37,049 nucleotides of DNA from an uncultured beta proteobacterium (GTDB lineage Bacteria; Pseudomonadota; Gammaproteobacteria; Burkholderiales; Burkholderiaceae_C), in contig CAIWPS010000147.1 of the NCBI GenBank assembly GCA_903914615.1, positions 1 to 37,049 of the forward strand. The letters are read 5' to 3'. Position numbers and translations under genes: made by a program. Positions 15,538-24,700 of the stretch are shown here, piece by piece (position 1 is the first letter of the stretch; every line of letters starts with the position of its first letter). The notes below the pieces were generated by a model. The model was not told the origin of the DNA, did no database searches, and worked only from the letters and a program-made list of their open reading frames with translations.

Positions 15538-15924
15538 TCAGACTCCAAGTTTGAAGGTAACGCGCTCCGGCGCGCCCCAATGCGCGGCGAAGTCCGGAAA
15601 CTTCCACGCGACCGCGGCCCGGAGCAGGTCATAGACGACGGGGCAGGCGATGCCCCAGCCGGCCGTGACCCACTCCTCGAGCCCGGCGCTGGTGTGGTCC
15701 AGCTGGTTATGCCACAGGCCCAGGCTGAATAGCCACGTCAGCAGTGCCGACAGGGCCCGTATCGAGAACGTGAAGCGCGGCTCCGTGACTTTCTCGGTGC
15801 TGCCAAAGGCGAGCCAGCCTTTCTTGACGAACTGCGTGGCCGACAGCCCGAACAGCATGCCCCCACCGAGCACCCACAGGACGGGCAGGCGGACGAACGT
15901 CTCGAGGAGCTCGTGCAGGTCCAT
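15538..15924 (-). CDS. Multi-TM membrane protein (holin candidate)
   Basis: MDLHELLETFVRLPVLWVLGGGMLFGLSATQFVKKGWLAF...SALLTWLFSLGLWHN...; immediately follows the endolysin gene. Confidence 0.62.
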   Translation of the reverse strand: MDLHELLETFVRLPVLWVLGGGMLFGLSATQFVKKGWLAFGSTEKVTEPRFTFSIRALSALLTWLFSLGLWHNQLDHTSAGLEEWVTAGWGIACPVVYDLLRAAVAWKFPDFAAHWGAPERVTFKLGV

Positions 15925-15926
15925 GG

Positions 15927-16325
15927 CTATATGCCCGCCAGGGTGCGCCACCCTGGCATCTGAAAGTGCGGGAGCTCGTGGAACGGGAAGCCCGGCGCGC
16001 CGGCCCACTCCAGGCCCGCCGCCTGGCCCAGCGCCCCCAGCTGCTGCCACACGGGATGCGAGCCCTGCCAGTCACACTTGCCGTTGACCAGCGGGACGAC
16101 ATCGAGCGCGAGCCCGTAGTTGTGGGCTGACTCGCCTGGCGGCGCGTCGGTGACGATCGCGCCTGGCGCGGTGCGGCCCTGCGCGTACAGCGCCGCCTGC
16201 TCCTCGTTAGAGCGCTGCGTGCACGTCACGAGCATGTCGATGCCGGACGCGGACACCGCGTCGACAAAGGCCTGCGCCAGAGGCTGGAAGTCGGGCCTAA
16301 GGTCGCTGAGCAGTCGGCTGGCCAT
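15927..16325 (-). CDS. Endolysin, M15-type (L-Ala-D-Glu / D-Ala-D-Ala) peptidase
   Basis: TCTQRSNEEQAALYAQGRT...GESAHNYGLALDVVPL...FHELPHFQMPGW; GGGAG upstream of ATG 16325. Confidence 0.9.
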   Translation of the reverse strand: MASRLLSDLRPDFQPLAQAFVDAVSASGIDMLVTCTQRSNEEQAALYAQGRTAPGAIVTDAPPGESAHNYGLALDVVPLVNGKCDWQGSHPVWQQLGALGQAAGLEWAGAPGFPFHELPHFQMPGWRTLAGI

Positions 16326-16549
16326 CAGTGCGCTCCCAGGCGGGACAGGACGAGCGTGATTGCGTTGGACAGGAACAGGATGCCCCCGGCGAGCCACACG
16401 GCACCCTTGCCCTGGTGGAAGGCGGCCTCAAGCCGCTCCGCCGTGGCCGTCAGGCTCACAACGGCCGCGTCGATGTGCTTGTCGCGCTCGACGTCGGCCG
16501 CAGACTTGATCTCAAGCGCGCGCAAGCGCTCCTCCAGGTCCGGGGGCAT
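16325..16549 (-). CDS. Small coiled-coil plus C-terminal TM protein (holin/holin-regulator candidate)
   Basis: MPPDLEERLRALEIKSAADVERDKHIDAAVVSLTATAERLEAAFHQGKGAVWLAGGILFLSNAITLVLSRLGAH. Confidence 0.68.
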   Translation of the reverse strand: MPPDLEERLRALEIKSAADVERDKHIDAAVVSLTATAERLEAAFHQGKGAVWLAGGILFLSNAITLVLSRLGAH

Positions 16550-16553
16550 GGGA

Positions 16554-16727
16554 CTAACCCTTCTTGATGGCGTTGGCAGCTTCGGTCGCCGCCTGGCCGA
16601 TGGTCTGTCCGGCGGCCTTGACGGCCGCGATGTCAGCAGCCACGCGGCTGCCCCACTTGTAGCCCGCATAGAGCACGGCGCCGGTGTAGACGAGTCCGGC
16701 GACGATATACGGCAGATAATTTCCCAT
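16554..16727 (-). CDS. 57-aa membrane protein (holin candidate)
   Basis: MGNYLPYIVAGLVYTGAVLYAGYKWGSRVAADIAAVKAAGQ...; strong AAGGAG RBS before ATG 16727. Confidence 0.7.
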   Translation of the reverse strand: MGNYLPYIVAGLVYTGAVLYAGYKWGSRVAADIAAVKAAGQTIGQAATEAANAIKKG

Positions 16728-16738
16728 TCTCTCGCTCC

Positions 16739-18772
16739 TTACATTTGGGCCCAGGCGCCCGTGTTGCCATTGAAAGACAGCTTGTACGCACTGCCCGCGG
16801 CGAGCAGCTGGTTTCCGCCGCTGGTCCATTTCACCGCACCGCCGCTGGTGCCATAGCTCATGGTCGTGAAGCCGTCGCCGTAGAGGGTGAGCTCCATGCC
16901 CTGCACGCCACCGGTGATGCCGGCGACGGTCGTCGCGCCGACGTTCGCGGCGTACAGCTGATTGACCCATCCCCCCTGGCCCAAGGTCGTGCCTTGCAGG
17001 TAGACGGTGCAGTTGGCGGTCGACGTGAAGGTCTTGGAGCCGGGCACCGCCGGCGACGGCGATGCGTTTTGGTCCCAGCGCTGCAACGGCGTGGCGGTCG
17101 CCACCTGCACGCCATTGCTCACTACCCAGGGGATGGTGTTGTAGCAGAGCGGGTGATTGTCGATGATGGCGCGGATGTTGGCCGTGCCGAAGAAGTTATA
17201 GAACGCGGTCGTGCCCACGGTCGTGGCCCACGAGTTGCGCGCCGCGTAGAACGCCTGCGTCTGCTCGAGAAACAGCGCCTGGCTGACCACGGTGGCGCCG
17301 GACAGGTAGCCCGAGCAGCCCTGCACGTTGAGCCCGTTGACGTAGACGGTGCCCGTCAGGCCCTGGCCGCAGGCAATGTAGGCGGTGATGGTCGTGCCCG
17401 AGGAAATGGTGTCCTCGAAGTCCGAGTTGATGATGTCCACCTGCGAGCAGCCGACGGTGGCCGCCTTGGAGCTCACCTGCACGCCGATGCCGCCGGACTC
17501 AAAGGCGCAGTTCTGGATGAGCGTGTTGTTGGCGCGGTCGACGTTGAGGCTGGCCGGACAGTTGGCGTTGGCCCCCTGGATCCAGACGTGGTCAAAAGTG
17601 GTGTTCGTCGACAGCCCGCTCGCGAAGTTGGTGGCATCGAGCTCCACCTGGCCATAAGCGGCCGAGCCGCAGGCGGTGATGTAGGAGTCGGACACCCGCG
17701 TGACGAGGGTGTTGTTGAGGTAGATGCCGCGGCCGGGCACGCCACGCACGACGACGTCGCGGATGATCCCCATTTCGGTCTGGTTGAGGAGGATGCCATT
17801 CACGATGCCGGCGGTCTGGCCGCCATTGATCTGGAGGTCGCGGATGGTGCCCGCCACCTTCCAGGTACCGGCGACGCCAGCGCTGTTCACGTTGATGACG
17901 TTCGTCACGCCCGTGGTCGGCGCGATGATGGTCTGTGCCTTGCCGTCACCCACGAGGTTGACCGCGAACGGGCCTGAGCCACCCTGGAGCCACTGCGAGC
18001 CAAAGGGGACGATGATGTCCGCGTTGGTCGCGTAGGTGCCGGCGGGCATGCGGAACTCGCCGACGTTGCCGCGGCCCGCGGCATTGAGGCCTGCGTTGAG
18101 GGCCGCGGTGGTCGCGGCCGCGTTGACGCCCAGGTTGTTCGCGCCATAGCGCAGCGCGTTACCGTAGGGCCAGTAGGGCAGCGCGACCGTGGCGCCGGCG
18201 GCGGTCTCGGCCGCGGACGTGGGATAGAGAAAGCCACCGATCGAATTCGCGGACAGCGAGCCCGAGGGCAGCGTCTGCGCGAGCGACACGTTGCCATTGC
18301 CATCGAACGTGAGCACGGTGTTCTCGCGCGCCAGCGCCGACGGAAGATTGAAGTTGAGCGGGTTGGTGTCCGCGTCCGGCGCCTTGACGCACCGATTCAT
18401 CTGGTCCTGGAGGGCCAGGACCATTTGCACGGCGCGGTCGAGCGCGGTCTGGATGGCCGCCGTCGGGAAGGCCTGGCCCTGCACCAGCTGCGTCGGCTGG
18501 GTCTGTGCGGGCCTGAGGATGACTTGCAGCGTATCGCCGGCGGGCCAGGCGGTGCCGGCGAGCGTGGTCATGGTCCAGGCCGGCGGGCTCAGGGAGCCGG
18601 AGCTCACGAGCGAATAATCGCTATTGAGCGTGAACGTGGTCTCCAGGCCTGCGGCGGTCGTGTGCGTGACGACAAAATCGACGTTGTAGTATGCCTGGAT
18701 CGGCACCGGAAAGACGGTGGTGACGCCATCGCAGTTGAAGGCGACGCGGGTCGTGGCGGATGCGATGGTCAT
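16739..18772 (-). CDS. Tailspike/tail fiber (podophage N-terminal adaptor plus beta-helix)
   Basis: 677 aa; N-terminal FNCDGVTTVFPVPIQAYYNVDFVVTHT...FPTAAIQTALDRAVQMVLALQDQ; followed by repetitive pectate-lyase-like sequence. Confidence 0.87.
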   Translation of the reverse strand: MTIASATTRVAFNCDGVTTVFPVPIQAYYNVDFVVTHTTAAGLETTFTLNSDYSLVSSGSLSPPAWTMTTLAGTAWPAGDTLQVILRPAQTQPTQLVQGQAFPTAAIQTALDRAVQMVLALQDQMNRCVKAPDADTNPLNFNLPSALARENTVLTFDGNGNVSLAQTLPSGSLSANSIGGFLYPTSAAETAAGATVALPYWPYGNALRYGANNLGVNAAATTAALNAGLNAAGRGNVGEFRMPAGTYATNADIIVPFGSQWLQGGSGPFAVNLVGDGKAQTIIAPTTGVTNVINVNSAGVAGTWKVAGTIRDLQINGGQTAGIVNGILLNQTEMGIIRDVVVRGVPGRGIYLNNTLVTRVSDSYITACGSAAYGQVELDATNFASGLSTNTTFDHVWIQGANANCPASLNVDRANNTLIQNCAFESGGIGVQVSSKAATVGCSQVDIINSDFEDTISSGTTITAYIACGQGLTGTVYVNGLNVQGCSGYLSGATVVSQALFLEQTQAFYAARNSWATTVGTTAFYNFFGTANIRAIIDNHPLCYNTIPWVVSNGVQVATATPLQRWDQNASPSPAVPGSKTFTSTANCTVYLQGTTLGQGGWVNQLYAANVGATTVAGITGGVQGMELTLYGDGFTTMSYGTSGGAVKWTSGGNQLLAAGSAYKLSFNGNTGAWAQM

Positions 18773-21700
18773 TAATCTTCCCTCCGCGGCGCGTCAGGGG
18801 GCAATCCCATGGCGTCGCCGAGTTTTTGCTCCAGGTGGTTCACGCCACGCCGCAGGTACCATATTTGATTTCCGGGCAGCATGCGACGGATACGGTGGAT
18901 GTCGCCCCGGCTGAAATGCGCGTCCTGCGGGTTGTGAGTGATTTGGCCGCGGATCTTTGCGGGGATTCTTAAATCCCACGCGTCGACAGCGGTGCCGGCG
19001 ACCGGGCCGCCGAGCGTCTCCCAGGTCTGGCGATCGCCCCAGCGGCTGAAGTTGCCCATGCCGAACTGCCACAGCACGGGGTAGAAGAATTCCCCTACCC
19101 AACCGAGCAGGTTGGATTTATCCAGGACCTCCAGCGCGAAGCGGTCCGGGTGCTTCTCGATCGGCTGCCCGGAGGCCAGCTGCTTGAGCACGTAGGTGGC
19201 GGTACCGGCGCCGATCAGGGTGGCCAGTGCGGAGGCGCTGCGCAGGTCGCCGCGCGCGACACCTTGGGCCAGGGGGATGACGAGCTTGCGGATGGCGACG
19301 GCGCCAAAGGTCTTGAACTGGAATATGCACTTGCCGACTTCCGAGCTCGTCCACAGCGGGGTATCGCCCACGCCCGGTGAGAGCGTGGAGCTCTCGCCGG
19401 CGCGCATCGTCAGATTGTCCACCGCCTGCGCGGCCGCGTGGTCCGTCCACTTGTAGGTGCTGCCCATGCGCAGGCCATTGACGGTGCGGCCGTAGCTCTG
19501 GAACTGGTCCGCGATGCGATGGAGCATGCCCTGGTCGATGCCGTTGTTGTTGAGGCGCGTGCGGTCACTGACGGACAGCGCTTCACCGGCGCGCGCGCGG
19601 GCGGCCAGGTCGAGTATCTCGTCATGCGCGGCCGCGGCACTCCAGGCCTTGGTGCTCGCAATCCATGGCGTCTCGAGGGTGGCGATGGTGAACGCGCGCG
19701 TACCGCGGTTCAGTGCTTTCTGGAAGGCATAGGCGGACTCGACGCCATACTCGCCCAGCTGCGCGGCGGTGGAGTTGTGCACCATGTCCATCGCCGTGCC
19801 CATGCGCTGCATTTCCCGGCGGGTGAGCTTGAGCGCTTCCATCGAGGAGGCGAGCTTCATGGCCGTGGCGAACGTGCGGGTGAGCCCATTGCGCAGGACC
19901 GCGTTGCCGAGGTCTGGGATATGCGAGGCGGTGGCGGTGCCGAGGAAGCGGAACGCGTTAACGCTGCGGATGCCGCGTGCGATGCGCTGGAACCATCCCG
20001 TGGGATCGGACGGCGTGCCGAAGATGCCGTAGAGCCGGTCGCGCAGGGCCTTGAGGTCGCGGACGTCCGTGTTTTCGCGGCGGTTGAGGGCATTGGCGGT
20101 GGTCTGGTCGCCCTGCGCGAGCGCGCGCTGCTTCAGAAGCGCGTACTCGTCCTGGACCCGCTGGAAGGCATCGATCATGTCCTTGTCGCCAAAGGCGCGG
20201 GTGATTTCCACTTGCGGCGCGAGCGACTTGATGTACGCGTGGCTCAGGACGTCGATGTCATTGGTCAGGTACTTCTCGAGCAGCACGTCGGGCATCAGGA
20301 GCTCACGCGCCTTGAGCCGCCCCGACGTGGGGGCCAGGTCCTTGAAGATTGACGGGTTGTGATCTAGGAACCCGAGCTCACTGCCGAGGATGTTGGCCGT
20401 TACGCGGTGCGCGACGTTGTCGGCCTCCGCGCGCTCAAGGCCCTGCTTCTCGAAGTGATCGGCCAGGATCTGGTGCCAGTTGACGCGGTCAGCGCGGATC
20501 GCGGCGCGGTCGTACTGGCGCATGAGGTAGGACTCGGCCGTCCCGCCGAGGAGCTCCTGCTGCTTAGGGAGCAGCCCGAGCTCCTCCGCCTCGGCCTTGA
20601 GCGGATCGAACGCGATCGAGCGCGTCGCGCGCGCGGCCTCCTGCACTTCCGGCACGACGTGGCGATCGCCGCGGCGCATGGCGGCGGACACTTCCTGATT
20701 GAACTGGTGACGGTCCAGGCGCACCGGCTCCGTGGGCCCGAGGTCGCGCAGCTTGTACTGGCGATACAAGTCATCGCGCGCGCGCCACGCTTCGTTCCAC
20801 TTGCCTTCCCAGGCCTTGAGCAGCGTCTCCACCGATTTCGGGGTCGGCACGCCATTCGGCCGCTCTTTGGTCGGGACGTTCATCTCGAGCATTTCGGGCA
20901 TTTCGGTCAGATGCACGAGCACGCGGCGCACCGCGAGCGACGGCGAGCGCAGGGTGCGCAGCGACGGGTAGAACCATCCCAGCGCCTTGCCGAGCGCGCG
21001 GCCACCGCGGGCCAGGCGCAGGTCCCCAAGGGTGTACTCGTTGGCGGCCTGGAACGCACCGACGGTGCTGCCCTCCGGCGCGGCGGTGGGAGTGCCGTGG
21101 TCCAGGTCGCGCAGGCGCTGCTCGAATTCCCCGCGCTCCTCGAGCGGGAGGCGGCCGAGCATGTCGACCAGGTCATTCTGGCGCACCGCCTGGCTGAACA
21201 GGTCCGACGGGTCGCCCGTCTCGGCCGACTCCTGGCCGCCGTTCCTCAGTCCGTCGCGGCGGCGGATCTCGTCGGCGAGGGCCTGGGTGCTGGTGGGCCG
21301 CTCTCCAAAGAGGTCTGTTTCAGCGCGAGCTCGCCCGCCGGACTCGGCCCCTCCTGTTTCGTCGGCTGTACGGGCTCCGGTGGCAGGTTCGTCCCCGCCG
21401 CCGCCTGCCTCGCGAGCAGGTCCTCCGGCGGCAGGCCCGTCGGTAAATCTCCCAGCCGGCTCCGATTCTTCTGGGCCACTTGCAGCAAGCTTTGCGTCCG
21501 TGTCGTGCGCATCGAGGGCCTCCTTTACGTGCCGCATGAAGGCGGTGTCATCGTTCTCGAACCGGCGCGCCAGCGTCTCGACGAGGCCCTCGTCGATCGA
21601 CGCCAGGCGCGACACCATGGCCACCTGCCAGACGTCGTTGGGATTCTCGGCCGATAGGTGCTCGACGCCCTCGAAGTCAGACGGGTGGGCCAGGAAGGGC

Positions 21701-24700
21701 TCCGAGCTCGTGCGCTGGTCTGCGACGCTGACCATGTAATCGAGCAGCATGCGCTGGCGTTCGCCGAGCCCGTCACCGCGCAGGGCCTTTTCCACGGCGT
21801 TCTGCACTTCCGGCACGGTGAAGCCGGACTCCGACTTCTCCGACCGGCGCGGCATGCCCGGCCACCAGTGCGAGTTGGGCAGCCACTTGGTGCGGCCGAC
21901 GATGACGTTGTAGTCGATATGGCTGGGGTCCTCGGTCTTGCGAATGATCGAGCCGCCGATTTCCTGCCATCCCCCTTGCTCGTAGGCCATCTGCCGCAGC
22001 GTCTCGCGCAGCACGTCGTCGCCAGCCAGGCGCCGCAGGCCCTCGTCGGGCGCGGCCGCGACGCGTGCGGCCCTGGCCGCGTCGATGTCCGCCTGGGTGG
22101 CGAGCATGCGGTCCATGACCTCACGCACCGCCTGCGGCGCACGGCCGAGCGCGGTGGTGTCCAGTCGCGTGAGGGCCTGGTAAATCTGCGTGAGCCACTT
22201 GCGGAACTGGTCGAAAACCGCTTGCAGGCGCGTACTGGGGGCCACGCCCTCGGCCGCGTAGCGCTCAAAGGCCTGCGCAAAGGCCTCGTGATAGCGGCGC
22301 TGCTCGTCCAGCGGCATTGCGTGCCAGGCATCGACGTCCTTGACGCGGAACCAATCCATGAGGGTCTGGACGTCCTGGCGGATCGACAGCGGGGCATCGG
22401 CGTAGGCGCCTATCTCGGTATACAGGTCCAGGAAGTGGTGCCCCGCCTCGTGCACGAACGTCGACAGGTCACGCGCGGCGGTGATCGACATGGTGTGTGT
22501 CGAGGGGTCATACGCGCCGCGGCCGCCGCCCTGGAACAGCGGCTGCCCGGCGAGCGCGGCGTCGCGCATCGCGGGCGGTATGTCCATCGAGTGCACGGTC
22601 ACGGCCGGCGGGGTTTCTGGCGGCGGCGTGGTCAGGTTCGCGGCGCGTCGCTCGAGGTCGCGGTAGTGCAGAGTCTCCTGGGGTGTCAGGTCGTCCTGGT
22701 AGAGTCGGCCCGCCTCGTAGATCGCCTCGAGCTCGCGGATGCGCTCACGGTCGCGCTCGTTGAGCTCCTCGAGGTTGTCAGTCGAATACAGGTGATTGAG
22801 CTCTGAGCTCTGCTCCGGGTTGAGCCCTGAGCGGCGCTCGTGCTCCTCAAGCGCGGCGCGCTCCTCCTCGGTCAGCGGCGTGTGCTCGAGCCGCTGGAGC
22901 AGGTCTCCGCGGCGAATCTGCTCCTCCGCGGTGAGGCTATGGCCCTCGATGGGTCCGTCCGCGTTGCGGCGCGCGTCGCGCTCGTTGAGGCGCTCGAGCT
23001 CTCCGCGCTCCTTCGGATTGAGCGGGGCGGTGTGATCGCCGATCTGTGCGCCATGCTGGCGCAGCCGCCGCTCGAGGTCGTCCAGGCGCGCGCCTTCCGC
23101 CACGTCAAAATTCCGCAGCGGATCCATGCTGTGAACGCGCAGCCGCGTGAGCTCGTGCTGCTCCGCTGGCGTGAGCCCGCGAGACTCGCCGAGCGCGCGG
23201 TCCAGGTGCTGGGTGTCGCGCATTTCGTTGCCGTCGGACGCGGCCACCCGCGCCTCGCGCTCGCTGCTGTAGACGCGGCCCGTGATGCCGCCATCGTCGA
23301 GCAGTTCCCACTGGTTCGGGCCAGTCTCGTGCACGGTGTAGACCGCCGGGCCGCCGTTCCCGTCCGGCTCCTGGCCATGTGGGACGACCTCGATGGCGGC
23401 GTCCGGGTGCAGCGCGCGGTAATGGTCGACGGTCGCGCGCAGGTTGGCGCGGTGCACGCCCTCCTCGGCGAGCTCGTTGCGCACGTGCACGTCAAAGTGC
23501 GTTTGAGAGTGCTCGCCACCGCGGCCATCGCCGCCGAGCTCCTTCTCCCCGACGGTGGCGCCATACTTCTTGCCGAGCTTCTTGGCGAACGCGGGCAGCA
23601 TCTTGTCGTAGAAGCCCTGCATGCCCGAGCCGCCGACGGTGAGGTCCTTGCCCGCGAGCTCGCCGCGCGGCTCGCCGCCGAGTACCTTCTGGGCCGCGTC
23701 CTGGCCAATGACTTCGGCCAGGGTCTTACCCTTCGCGTCGGCTGCCGATGAGTCTTTAATCGTGCCCTTGTTGATGTCGACGTCCGCGGTAAATACCGGG
23801 CGGCCCGCCTTGTGCGCGCTGACGACGACGGTGCTGTTGCGGAATAGATCGGTACCGATGTCCGCCGCCGGCGGAGCCCATCGGATGCTGTCGACGGCCT
23901 GGCGCAGTTCGTGGGTGTAGCGCTCCGCCTGGGTGGCGCCGCGCGTCCAGGTGATGCGCTCGAAGCCATTCTCCGCGGCGTGGCGGACCATGGCCTTGAA
24001 CGCGAGCTCCGGCCAGGACTTCTTGAACGGCGCATCCGGGAGCAGGTCGGTGGTGCCGCCACCCTGCACCTGCTCCTCGGCGGCAGCCCAGCGGCGTCGC
24101 TCGTTGAGCGCGCGGGCGATCGGCCCGCGGTGCTCCTCCGGGACGTTGTAATGCTGCCACCACAGCGGGTCCTTGAGGAATTCGTTGTACATGTCGCGCG
24201 CGTTGGGGAAGCCTGCCTTGTCGATCGCGTCGACGGAGGGCTTGGCTGCGTCGACGGCGTCGTTGTGGTTTTTCCTGATGAGGTCGAGCGCGGTGGCGCT
24301 AAAGCCGCGCGGGTTCTGGTACAGCCAATTTCGCTCGCGCTGGAGCGCACCGATGTCCTTGCCGGCTTTCTCGCGCTCCGTGATGAACTTGTAGGCCTCG
24401 CGGCGCTGCTCTGGCGTGCGCGCCTCGTCGTGCAGCGCTTCGTGGAGGTCCGTCTCCGGGGGATACCCGTGCTTGTCGAGCCACTCGCGCACGCGCCGGT
24501 CATACCCCTGGCCGAAGTACTTGTCATGCGCCTCGTCGATTTGGCGGTTGAGCTCCTGGATGCGCGCCTCGCGGCGGATCGGGTCGAGGATGTCGTAGCC
24601 GCTTTCGCGGCCCGCCTGGTGCCAATCGGACTGGATTTCCTCGATGTGGAGCTCGCGCTTGCCATCCGCGCCGATGCGCTCGTTGGTGCGCACGTGCGCC

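Noticed and set aside
16745-17977. 410-aa plus-strand ORF
   Set aside because: Antisense to the tailspike
16739-18772. Possible diversity-generating retroelement acting on the tailspike (as in BPP-1)
   Set aside because: No reverse transcriptase ORF or template/variable repeat pair seen
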